Assembly: GCF_049243985.1 (NCBI RefSeq)
Contig: NC_135370.1
Location: forward strand, 167,365,824 to 167,429,823
Source of the DNA: Paroedura picta
Lineage: Eukaryota > Chordata > Lepidosauria > Squamata > Gekkonidae
Length of the DNA stretch: 64,000 bases
Direction of reading: 5' to 3'
In this document: piece by piece, positions 1 to 28,700 of the stretch
How positions within the stretch are numbered: position 1 is the stretch's first letter
How the letters are laid out: each line of letters opens with the position of its first letter
Notes under the pieces: model-generated
The model's database searches: none
The model's input: the letters and a program-made list of their open reading frames with translations, nothing else
What the model was told of the DNA's origin: nothing
Made by a program: the position numbers and the translations under genes

Positions 1-17565
<17,565 letters not shown>

Positions 17566-17815
17566 AAAGCTTAACGCATAACAGCAGCATATATATATAT
17601 ATGTATTTAACCATATATCTATAATTTCAGTTCTAGGATGTTAGTTTAACGCTGCAGGGTATGCGGTTAAGTTGTCAGATGGTTGTGCAGAGTTGAGCAG
17701 AACGGACGTAGTTGGAAGAATGGGAAACGGTCGGAAGGATTGGTTTTAGACGGTTATAGAGAAGCGCATTGTTGAATTGGATTTTACATGAAATAAAACT
17801 TTAATGCCCAGTTCC
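17566..17815 (+). terminator. DYNC1H1: DYNC1H1 3' UTR with poly(A) signal
   Basis: A canonical AATAAA lies at 17792-17797 and is followed by the T/G-rich TTTGTGTCTTC, so cleavage is expected near 17812. An earlier AATAAA at 17561-17566 overlaps the stop codon. The 3' UTR is short, about 250 nt. Confidence 0.8.
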
Positions 17816-18433
17816 TGCCTTTGTGTCTTCACAGTTGCTTAGCTCAGCTTGGAGGGGGTGGGGGCAAAAACAAAATCTGGGGAGAATGTTAAATGGAGTG
17901 TTGATTAAATCTAGGGCAGGGAATGATGGGGGTTTTTTTTTTGGGGGGGGGGTCTGTGTTGATTGGTTCTCCAAAAGGAACAAGCTATACATAGTGCAAT
18001 TAGGCCACCCATAAGGGCAAGGTAGCAGTGGTTCAGAAGAAGAATGGAGTTAATTTCATCAGAGTTTTCTTTATCTTTCCCGTCTACGAATGGCCTCTAT
18101 ATCCCATTAGCAGGCTTTTCTGTAGTGCTCAATACAGAACTGATTACAGATGCTGATTTGATATAATCTAACCCGAAAATCCCTAAGATTTGATATAATT
18201 ATAACCCCAAAGCTATTTCTAGCTGCTTTATTATAACTGCATAGCCTATTTCTGCCTCAGTGCAATTCTTCTCTTCCCAACCCGTCTTCCTGATGTTAAA
18301 GAAACTGCATGTAAAACTTTGGACTGGAAGGATATAGCCAGAGGGGCATAATGACAAATGGCATTTGGTACAAAGACCCTTTTTAAGAGCCAAGCCTATA
18401 CAACCATCTGGATATTCATTTACTGTTCTCATT

Positions 18434-18525
18434 TCATAGAATCCTAGAGTTGGAAGGGACCTCATAGGTCATCTAGCCCAACCCCCTGCACTATGTAGGA
18501 CACTCACATCCCTATGGCTCATTTA
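18434..18525 (-). mobile_element. CR1 LINE 3' fragment
   Basis: TCATAGAATCCTAGAGTTGG and CATCTAGCCCAACCCCCTGC mark the inverse CR1 3' end. Confidence 0.75.
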
Positions 18526-19689
18526 TTATTTATTAGTCACCTTTCTATCTTGTGCCACTCAAGGAAGGTGGCTTACGGTAGGTGCTTGTGATGACTTTGT
18601 CCTGTTTCAGGGGGTGTCCACGTTGGTCTGCAGTTCGATTTCAGTCCACTTCCACCTTCAGCACCAATAAGGGTTTCGGGACATCAGCTTTCGAGAGTCA
18701 AAGCTCCCCCTGTTAGCTTATATGGTCTCTAAGGTGCCCCTGGACTCTATTTTCTTCTGTAGGTAATCCTGGCTTCAGGAGCTAGAGGTGTAGCTTCACC
18801 AAACATGCTCTGCATCGTTCAAGCTTTATGTTTCCAGCATGCATGGATGGCACGGGTTGTTCTGCTCAAGAGCCACGTTCTCTGTTCTGTGCTGCCCCTC
18901 TTATAATTGATCCACTGAACAATTGTTCCCACTGACTGACACCAAATCCATAACTAAATCCAGCTGGGCAAAGACCCTTCATGTATTCAGACCTTTTGCT
19001 CTGAAGGGACTTTTGACACACAGGAGCAGGTGCATGGGGGTTTTCACTCCAGACCTTTGCTCAGCACTACTGCCTGGTAGCTACAGCTATCACACGAAAC
19101 TCACAAAAGACGTCAAGCCTGTTTTCCAGCTTAGGTCTGCTCTCCTGATGAGTAGTGCTTTTATCCACCTTTCTGGCGTTTGCGCGGGCCCCGGGTTGCC
19201 CTCTCCCCCCCCCCCCTTGGCAGCGGTCCACAACCGGAAAAAGGTTGCAGACTGCTGCTGTAGACGTTGTTGGTTGTGGCTGGTCTCAACCAAATCCATG
19301 GTAATGCTAATCAGAACTTAGGGGTCAGGAAAGAATTCATCTTCAGGCAAGATTGGCCCAGGAAGCTTTTTGCCTTCCTCTGGGCACGGAGCAGGCGTCA
19401 CTGGGGGGAGGTAGCTGCATTGTGCAGGGAGGGTTGCATTAGAGGAGAGAGAAAGTTTGTCGCACTGAACTTATGCAGAAAATACCAGAATCATCTTCAT
19501 GTGGAAACAGGAGGCTGCTATTTGTTCTTTTCTCTGCATGATTCTGCAAATATTAAGAGCACAGCTCCTATTGATCTTATTAATTCTATTTCTTAGTTCC
19601 CAGTTCCAGATCTGCCAGCTCGCAGCAGCTTACAATAATTAAAACAATGAAATACAATAAAAATACACCAGTCCTCACCACTCCAACCT

Positions 19690-19920
19690 CATCGCTCTAT
19701 CTCCTGGCTTGGCTGCCGTCTCCAGGGTGTTGTTCCAGTATCCAGACATTCAGAGGAGGGGGCAAGATCTTCCAATCCATCAGGCCTCAATCAAATGCCT
19801 GGTGGGAAAGCTCCGTCTTGCAGGTCCTGCGGAACTTTGAGAGCTCCATCAGGGCCCTCGGCTCTCCCGGGAGCTGATTCCGCCAGGCAGGGTTGAGAGC
19901 AGGCGAACATCCCACAGATT
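19690..19920 (-). mobile_element. L2-type LINE 3' fragment
   Basis: It reads, inverted, as the same segment seen at 11935-12190 (CCTGGTGGGAAAGCTCC, AGGGCCCTCGGCTCTC). Confidence 0.45.
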
Positions 19921-20433
19921 GGAGCCTCCAGCCGATTACCAGTTACACAGCACAAGGCCCTGCGTAGGACATAAGGAGGCAGTCCCTCAAGTACAAGGGA
20001 AAGCTGTCGACTCTAGTGTCCAATTTACAAAGTTGGGTTACCTGTGCTGGAGTATATCCCTCTTTTGAAGGAAGCAAGAAGCCCTTCCCCTCCCCTGTTA
20101 TTTCAGAAGATGGACAGGTAATGTAGGAAGGCTGGTTGCCGATGTTTTCTAAAACAGCTGGGGGAATTGGAGAGAGGCATAAAATCAGACGCCGTAATTT
20201 ACATTAACAAGCAGGAAAATATTCCCCAGTCACCATTAGAGACCGAAGTGGTCTTTGGTTGAGGCCGGGGTCAGGGGACCTCCTCCAGTTGACATACCAT
20301 CATACGAACCCCACCCTGTGGTGATTGACTGACGACTGGGGAGGAATGCGGACTCTGCCTCTGCCGTGTGTTGCTTATTAAGGGGTTTGATTGGTTTTAT
20401 TTGGGGTTTTACTGTTTGTATGTAACCCACCAT

Positions 20434-20717
20434 GTGCCTCCTGTGGCGCAGGGTGATAAGGCTGCTGACATGCTGTCTGAAAGCTCTGCCCATGAGGCTG
20501 GGAGTTCATTCCCAGCAGCCAGCTCAGGGTTGACTCAGCCTTCCATCCTTCCGAGGTTGGTAAAATGAGTACCCAGCTTGCTGGGGGGTAAACGGTAATG
20601 ACTGGGGAAGGCACTGGCAAACCACCCCGTATTGAGTCTGCCAAGAAAACGCTGAAGGGCATCACCCCAAGGGTCAGACATGACTCGGTGCTTGCACAGG
20701 GGATACCTTTACCTTTT
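20434..20717 (+). mobile_element. tRNA-type SINE (GCCTCCTGTGGCGCAGG head), copy 2
   Basis: It is full length from tRNA-like head to GGGGATACCTTTACC. Target duplications TATGTAACCCACCA at 20419-20432 and 20718-20731 show that it inserted into a LINE tail. Confidence 0.85.
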
Positions 20718-21193
20718 TATGTAACCCACCACAAGTGTATGGAAAGTGGTGGGATAGAAATCGAAAAGATAAATAAGGTGAGCTTGCATATATACATGTA
20801 GGTTTGTGTCTTCAGCTGCACAGGTGTGTGCTTACACAGGTGTATGCCTCAGCCACCCAGCTTGGACACCCAGTTTAAAGGTGAGTCACTGCAAAGAAGA
20901 AAAACAGCTTTCTGCCTGGGAGGAGTGTGGTGGCAGGCAGCAGGGAGTGCCTGGGAAGGTGCTGAGTCAACAGTAAATGCTAAGAGCTGTCAGGTTTGGC
21001 ATGTTAAAAATGGCATTGGCTTGCTCGACTCCAGAAGCCCTGATTTTGTGTGCACCCCACCCCCCAAAAAAGGTTTTACTGTTAAGTCAATACCAAAATG
21101 AACAGACTGCATACCAGTTTATGCAACTATTACTAAATTTTGAAATAAGGCCCACAAAACATTCACACCCCTCCTTCCTGGGAGGTCCTTCAA

Positions 21194-21832
21194 TATAGAA
21201 TCATAGAATCAGAGTTGGATAGGACCTCCTGGGTCATCTAGTCCAACACTCCCAAGACCTACACAGCCTTCACAAATGAGGATTCATTTGGCACTTCATC
21301 TGACCCCGTATCTGAGGCAGCGTGAATAGAATGGACCTAGGCTGTATAGTCCAACCCCATGTACTATGCAGGACACTCACATCCCTATCGCTCATCCCCT
21401 GTCACCTGCCACCCCCTTGAATCTTCACAGAATCAGCCTCTCCAGCAGATGGCTATCCAGCCTTTGTTTAAAAATCTCCAAAGATGGAGAACCCACCACC
21501 TCCCGAGGAAGCCTGTTCCACTGAGAAACCGCTCTGACTCAGGAACTGATTCCGGATGTTGAGATGGAATTTCTTTTGAATTCATTTCATCCCATTCGTT
21601 CTGGTCCGTTCCTCCGGAGCAAGAGAAAACAATTCTGCTCCATCCTCCATATGTCACCCTCTTAAATACTTGAAGATGGTTATCAGATCCCCTCTCAGTC
21701 GTCTCCTCTCCAGGCTAAACAGACCAAGCTCCCTCAACCTTTCCTCATACGTCTTGGTCTCCAACCCCCTCACCATATTTGTTGCCCTCCTCTGGACATG
21801 TAGAGGAGTTAATGGGCCATCAGCCTTACTCT
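21194..21832 (-). mobile_element. CR1 LINE 3' fragment, two-part
   Basis: A short piece at 21194-21265 precedes a longer one from about 21335 to 21832. The longer piece reads as inverse CR1, with CCTCCCGAGGAAGCCTGTTC, CCCCTCTCAGTCGTCTCC and CCTTTCCTCATACGTC. Confidence 0.75.
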
Positions 21833-21836
21833 AATG

Positions 21837-22110
21837 CAGGCTTTCTCAGCCAGATTTTGTGAAACCCTGGAGTTTCTCAACGGCCCTGGAAGGTTTTCCC
21901 TGAATGGGTGGGAGTTAAATTTTAACACTTTTTAAAAAATATTAAAAAATTATCAGGTGATATGACCATATATGGTCGTCAACCTGCCCCCCCCCCCCAA
22001 ATGACCAGTGATGGGCCCCAACCTGCACAATCACGCCACTTCTGGGGTTTCTTGAAGCCTGAAGAATGTTTCAGGGGTTTTCTCAGTGGTTACAAGTTTG
22101 AGAAAGGCTG
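21837..22110 (+). mobile_element. hAT-type element (CAGGCTTTCTCAGCC ends), copy 1
   Basis: The ends are CAGGCTTTCTCAGCCAG and GTTTGAGAAAGGCTG. Flanks CTCTAATG and CTCTCAGG match at 6 of 8. Related copies are at 35407-35736 and 42915-43281. Confidence 0.65.
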
Positions 22111-22236
22111 CTCTCAGGCCAGTGAGGAATGTATGGGTCATTTAACCCAGTCCTCCTTGAGTATATTTGAGTATATTTCCCTCACCCCCCAGCGCTGGGC
22201 AGATATTCAGGTTCACAGGAAACATTTATACTTGTA

Positions 22237-22741
22237 CTAGCTTCAAAGCCTGTTCCTAAGAACCAGCCTTGAAAGGGTCCCCTCCCCTGGCCAGGCAGCT
22301 TAAGGTGGCCTTGGGCAGCAGCTCGTAGCCAGATCAAGTGGGGTGGGTGGGGGCTGGGCAGCTCATTAGCAGGGCCTGGACATTGCTCCTTAGCAGTCAG
22401 CTAGTCAGCTCCTTAGCAGTCCTTAACAAGCACGCAGCAGGCTGGGAGGCCCTCGTCAGCAGGCCCAGCCTAGCAGGCCAAGAGGCCCTTGTTAGGAGGC
22501 CCTCCACCACGACCCTTTGCCCAGGGTCCTCTCCTCTTACCTGCTGCTGGCTCCAGGCACTGAGGTGTCTGAGAGCAAAGAGACTAGAGTCCAGGGACGG
22601 AGGGCGGGAGTTGCAGGGGCAGGGCCAATCAGGGCAATGCTGGCTGCACCCTGATTGGCCTTATTCCGACTTGGACAGCCAGACATGTCCCACCCCTTAG
22701 GCTGTTTCATAAATATATAGAGGAACAACAATAGATAAGGG
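22237..22741 (-). mobile_element. Non-autonomous Helitron, copy 1
   Basis: On the minus strand it starts near CCCTTATCTATTGTTG and ends with the hairpin GGTTCTTAGGAACAGG, then 11 nt and CTAG. An A precedes and a T follows, the Helitron A/T target. It lacks target duplications and terminal inverted repeats. Confidence 0.7.
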
Positions 22742-22789
22742 TGTTATGAATCATACTCTTGCAAAAGAAGAAACACAGCACAAAGCAGT

Positions 22790-25700
22790 TTTTAATGGTC
22801 TAGCAATGCTGTCAGTATGAAGGATTTGTGGCATGACCCACTTCCAGCAGAGAGCCCCTGTCCCCTACATTTACACTGAAATTAGCCCACATTTACGCTG
22901 AAATTACACTGAAATTAGCCCACTTGTCCCTCAAGTCGCTCGCAGTTTCTTCCTCAGTTTTTCCCCAGCACATTCTAGAGCAGGCTGTCCTTGCTTCCGC
23001 TTGGCAACCGGATCTTCACGGGCTCTTTTGTCACTCATCCTCACAGTGGGCTGCAGCACAGAAGCCACAGCTGCATTTTCAGAGAATCGGCTACATTGGG
23101 AAGGATTGTGCTGCATAAACCAGGAAGGCTCGGTTGTCAGATGCAATACAGTTTCGCATGGTTCAGCTTCCCAGGGGAGTCGTGAAGGCAAACCCTTCCC
23201 TTCGTCTTCCGTGGTTGTTTCCGTGAGCATTAAGTTGTCTCTTAGCTTCATGCCATCAGTTTCATGAGGGACGGTTGCAGGGACTCCCCGGTATGGTGAG
23301 GCCAAGAGGAACTCCTGCTGTTCTGTAGGAAAATCTTTTTCCACTGTCAGACCCTCAGGGATGGGGGGCCTCCGAAAGATCCCCCTCCTCGGACACACGT
23401 CAGCAAGCGAATCCAGACTACAATCAGAGGTGCCAGATGCTTCTTCATAATCCCCATCATAAGGATCCAGGAACTAAGGCAACAGATACCATTACCTGTT
23501 TTTGTCACTTACAGCGAGGGTAGTGAACAGCTCCTAAAACAATATGCAACATCTATGTCACTGGTACCAAACCAGTGCACATGGAATTGCCTTCCACTGA
23601 AAGAGGTCTCTGGACTCTCAAGACAGGGATTGTTGGCAGAGATTGAATATGCAGAGGAAGCAGAGCACCGGGCTGCTTAAAGAATAAAATAGTTTTTTAG
23701 TCATAAAGAGAAATAACAATGCATAGAAAGAGCGAGAGACCTAACTATCTAGTTAGCTGTGGTCTGCAAGCAGGGAGGAAGTGTGCTTAAAAAGCCAGGA
23801 GTCTCCCATTGAGCCAATCAGGACACTGGAGGAGAAAATTCGAAAATCATCAGGAAGTTCCCGTCCTAATTATGAGAAATATACCTCTCCTCCGATGCCC
23901 TCTGCAGGACAAACTTGATACTCTGCTCAGTTATGCACACTGCAAATCTTATATATCCCACAGTCTTCTTCAGGGCCCCCCAACTTTACTGTATCTGCAG
24001 GCAGACTTTAAATCTTGAGAGCAAGTAGAGGACACCACACTAAAATGGCAGCCATGGTGCATCAGAATTAGTCACAAAATGGCAACCAAGTAGGCCGCAT
24101 CCAGTCTCAAAATCTTGTGTGTCTCCACAAAATGATAGGAGGCTCCTCCTACAACTATTTTGGAAGCGCTTCCATCTCCGATGAGGCAGAGGAAAGACAA
24201 CATGGACTCTTTGCTTTGAAGTGGTGATGCTTTGAGGAAATTCCTACTCACTGTGGTGTGTGATTGGCCCTGGCTTCAGCCTGGTGGAATGAGCTGCCAG
24301 CAGAGATCGGAACTAGCACCATACCGAAAGGGCTGTGAAATAGCACACCAGGCCCATGGTTGAGGCCAATCCTAACACACAGTCACATTGGAATGGCCAT
24401 TCCTAGCACATTGTGGCCCCTTCTCTCCACCTCCCCACCATATGAACCTGGGGCATCAAAGTTAAGTAGAAGTTGCCAACTTACTTGAAGTTTTTTGTAA
24501 GCTGTTTTCTTAAGCGATCCTCCTGGAAAGGAGCTATTCAACAAAACCTGTTTTAGACAAGACTCTCTTTCAGCTATCAATCAGTATTTATTTCGCAGTC
24601 ATAGACCAAAAAAATACAACAGTAAAATGAGACTTAATAGCAGTAAGACAATTAAAACATGTAAATTAAATACAAGATTAAGAAACACACCATAAAAGCT
24701 ACTAGCCTAAGAGCATAAATAGTTCGACAAACCTACGGGTATACTTAGAATGGCTATACATTAGATATCCAATACAGATATCTGCATTGCGATTTTCAGT
24801 GGCAACTTAATGTTATTTATTATTTTATTTTATTTATTTATTTAGATTTATATACCGCCCTCCCCGAAGGCTTAGAAACTTAATCAATACAAATGTTCCA
24901 TTTCTTAGTGATTGCCCACTGGGATATGGAATAAAAGGATTTTATCCTATTAGTAGTAGAAGAAGAAGAAGAAGAGTTGGTTCTTATATGCCGCTTTTCC
25001 CTACCCGAAGGAGGCTCAAAGCGGCTTATAGTCGCCTTCCCTTTCCTCTCCCCACAACAGACACCCTGTGAGGTGGGTGAGGCTGAGAGAGCCCTGATAT
25101 CACTGCTCAGTCAGAACAGCTTTATCCAATACAGATATCTGCATTGTGATTTTCAGTGGCAACTGACTCATTAATGTTAGAAACTTAATAAGTTTATACT
25201 AAACTTTTAATATTATGCTAAACTTTGTAAGCCTGGCTTTGGAACATATTCTTTGTTACAAACAACAGATTTTTTAGAGATTTCAAATTAAAATTTAACA
25301 ATTCCTGAACCATCCGGTTCATGTGTCAGCCATCAGTAACCATGGCTGACATTCTCAGATAGCTTCAAGGTCATTGATTACCTATAAAAATACAGTAAAT
25401 AATGTTTTTTTATATTGCTGTGAATTTAGAAAATATGTTTGATGCCTCTCCAGATTTGAGCAAGGTGGCTCACAGCTAATACTACACAACACAGTAAGAA
25501 CAAACAAATCATGCAGTAAAATGAGAGAAATAAAAAACAAAAAGCCAAGCTCTGGCCCATCTACTCAGGATAAGTGAAGGAACTATACTGGTAATGCAAC
25601 AACTAGGTTTATTCTCCAGCATGCTCATGATTCTTGCATTTTACTTTCTTTATTGAAAAGTACTGACAACTGCATGAAGGACAAATTTAGAGCAAGGTCC

Positions 25701-28700
25701 ATAAGAGAAAGGAAATCAAGACTCCACATGGGAAAGAGTGATGCTGTGTCACTGGCCATGTGTAGGAAAAAGCTCCCAACACATAGAAAATTAGTACAGC
25801 AGGTGAAAGAGCTCTGCTCATCTCATAATCCATCTCCTCATTTTCTAGTTTTAGTATAAAGCCGAATTTCCTTTTTTTTTTAAGCGGTCTTGCAGCCTGA
25901 AATAAAACAGGAGCTGTGGTATATTGAAGACTTTAAACTTATTCTGGCATAAACTGGAATGAAGGTTAATTACACTAGAATACAGTGTGTTAGCTTTTAA
26001 AGTGCTGCTAGATTCTGATTTTATTTTGCTGGTAAAAAAGGTGTGGCTATCCGTCTGGAATCTGGTGTCTGAAACAGTAAACTTAAGTATAGCTGGCCTC
26101 CAAAAGCATAGGAAATAAACTAGAGCTTTTCAGTATACAAATAACTGCATTACCTCTGTGTTAGCATCAGATTCAGAATCAGTGCTGGATTCTACTCTGC
26201 ACTTCTGCTACAAGCAAGAGAAACAGAAGCTGGTAAACATAAAGGCATATTTGATTTCATCACTTACTTACTGATATCTATTCTGCTTTCTGATCACGGT
26301 TCCTAAACGTTCACATTATAAAGAATTATTGTTAAAGCTTCAATGTCAGGTCTTGGATACATTAAAGATGAAACTACACAAAAAACCCCACAAAAAATCT
26401 CAAAGAGAATTTGCTGCAGTTATATTTTAAACCTCTATAAATTACAGCAATATGACCAAAGCATACCTAACCATCACCTTTTATTTTTAATTTAAAACAG
26501 GTTACTGATAATTGTTTATAAGGTATAAAAATTAACCACAAATACAGAACATATACGGAACATAAAATACAGAACATATTTTAATGAATTGGTGCTGGTG
26601 GTGGTGAATATCATCTGTAACTGATATGTTTGCTTGTTTTCCAAAAGATTTTTTTTTTGCCAGTGCATACAAACTTATTAATAGGCTAGCTAACACACTT
26701 GCAGGAAAGGGAAAAGGAATCCTGGGCCAGCAAGAGAAAGTCAGATTCCTCCTAATCATAGTCACCATTCAAATAAAACTGAGCAAAGCAAATTATTTAA
26801 TGTATTTAACTGGTAACCTCAGGTCCAATGTTGCCAACTTTGGCCTGAGAAATTCCTGGAGAATTCGGGATACTGCCCAGTGCAAAGAGATATTTAACAA
26901 TACACGGTATACCATAGAGGCTGCCCTCTAAATCCGCCATCCTCTAGGGTAATTGATTCCTGCAATCTGCTTACTACCTGTGATTACAGAAGAACACCAG
27001 ACCCCACCTGTGATTACAGAAGAGCAGCAGACCCCACCTATGACCAGTTATCTCATCTCACTGCAGCCTTCCATGAGGTTCCTGGGGCAGGGGGACTGGC
27101 CTGCAGGGACACAATTTTCAGGAGCACGGAAAGTCAGCATAGGGAATACAGGGAAGCTCTGCTTCTAGGGTTGCCGGTTGCCCCCTAGCCACTGGTAGAG
27201 AATTGGGGGTGCAGGTAGGGTGGGTCGGGTCCAAGTTAGGAAACTTTTGGAAATTTGGAGATGAAATCCGGGTAGGAGAAGTTCCTGTAATTCCAGGGGA
27301 TTCCCAGATCTCACCTGGAAACTGGCATCCCTATTGCTTGCCCTGCATTGCATCTGCCATGGACAGATTTCATCCTAAAATGTAGGGGATACCAATGGAG
27401 AATCGTGGCAAATAGTATTTCAATCAGGTTCATATCACTGGAAGGAGCATGCTTCTGCTGAAGAATCTCTTGGCCAATTTCATGCAAAATCTTTTCCGTG
27501 GTCCCATTTAAACAATACACTTCCCTGGATGAAAGCCCCACTGAATATCATGGGACTTGCTGCTGATCAGACCTGCTTAGGGTCACTCCCAAAGCCACAA
27601 AACAAAACAGCTGTCATTAGCCAAAACTTATTTTTAAAGCTCAGTGTTCAGCACCTTATGAGAATGTAAGACTCACTGAAAACCCTTCACCTTTTCTTCA
27701 CGTCTGTTAGGAAAAAAAGACGACCCTCATGTGAAAGGGATTAACACATTAAACCAGAGATGGTCAAACTGTGGCTCTCCAAATGTCCATGGACTACAAT
27801 TACCATGGGCCCCTGTCAGCATTCAGGAAGGCCATGGACATCTGGAGGGCCGCAGTTTGACTATCCCTGCCTTAAAGGAAGCCTTCAGAACAGAAGACCA
27901 GGATAGGGCTGTTAAAAAGACTTTGGGAGGTCGTTAATTCACAGGGGTTGAAGCTGGGGAACTGATTGCTGTCATCTGGAGGCCAGTTGTAATCCCATGA
28001 GATCTCCAGCCACCACCTGGAGGTTGGCAACCTTGTTTATTTGTATGGTCAACATAAATCGGAAGCGAGTAGACAGCACATAACACACACACACAGAGCA
28101 TTTTAGAAAGAGAATTTTACCATGTACTTGTGAGCTAACTGCGTTATGTCAGCAGAACTTTTTCCTGGGTTGACCGATTCGCGAGAGTCTATTGTGGAAG
28201 AAAAGAGAGGGGAAGAGGGTTACAAACATGCCAGATATTAATTGATATTTCCCTCCCACAGTCTACTGAGAAGGAACTTGATTCAAGCTGAATATGTTTA
28301 CAGTACACACAAATGATAAGAAAAGCATACAGCTGGGGACAATCCAAAGTTCCTAAAAATGTGGACAGGAGCATTGCTGTCATATCATTAGCAACTCTGG
28401 CTTGAAATTCCTGAAGATTGGTAGCAATGCACAGGGAGGGCAGAGTACATAGGAAATGCACGTTGGAGCATGCAAGAACTGCAGTGCGCACAACTGAGCA
28501 GAATATAAAGGATGTCCTGCAGAGCAGCGGTCCGCAAGCTTTCACCTGCTGCGGACCGCTGCGGCGTAGTGGGGGGAGAGGACGGCCCGGGGGCCCCAGC
28601 GCAAACGTGCATGTGCGTGCGCGGCAGTCCGCGTATGCACGTTTGCACCACCGCCATGCCGTGGCTCCCCCTTCCGGCCCCTCCGGGCCGCGAGCAAATC

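Larger units (their letters stand above)
17816..22236. other. Intergenic, repeat-rich, no gene recognised
   Basis: CR1, L2, SINE and hAT pieces are listed separately. Between them (for example 17990-18430, 18780-19690 and 20040-20400) I see only unplaced single-copy-like sequence. Confidence 0.5.
24140..26153. other. Putative copy A intron sequence
   Basis: Apart from LINE and SINE pieces at 24270-24375, 24805-24875 and 24958-25126, this AT-rich stretch shows nothing recognisable. A 68-codon frame at 25653-25859 has no familiar motif. Confidence 0.4.
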
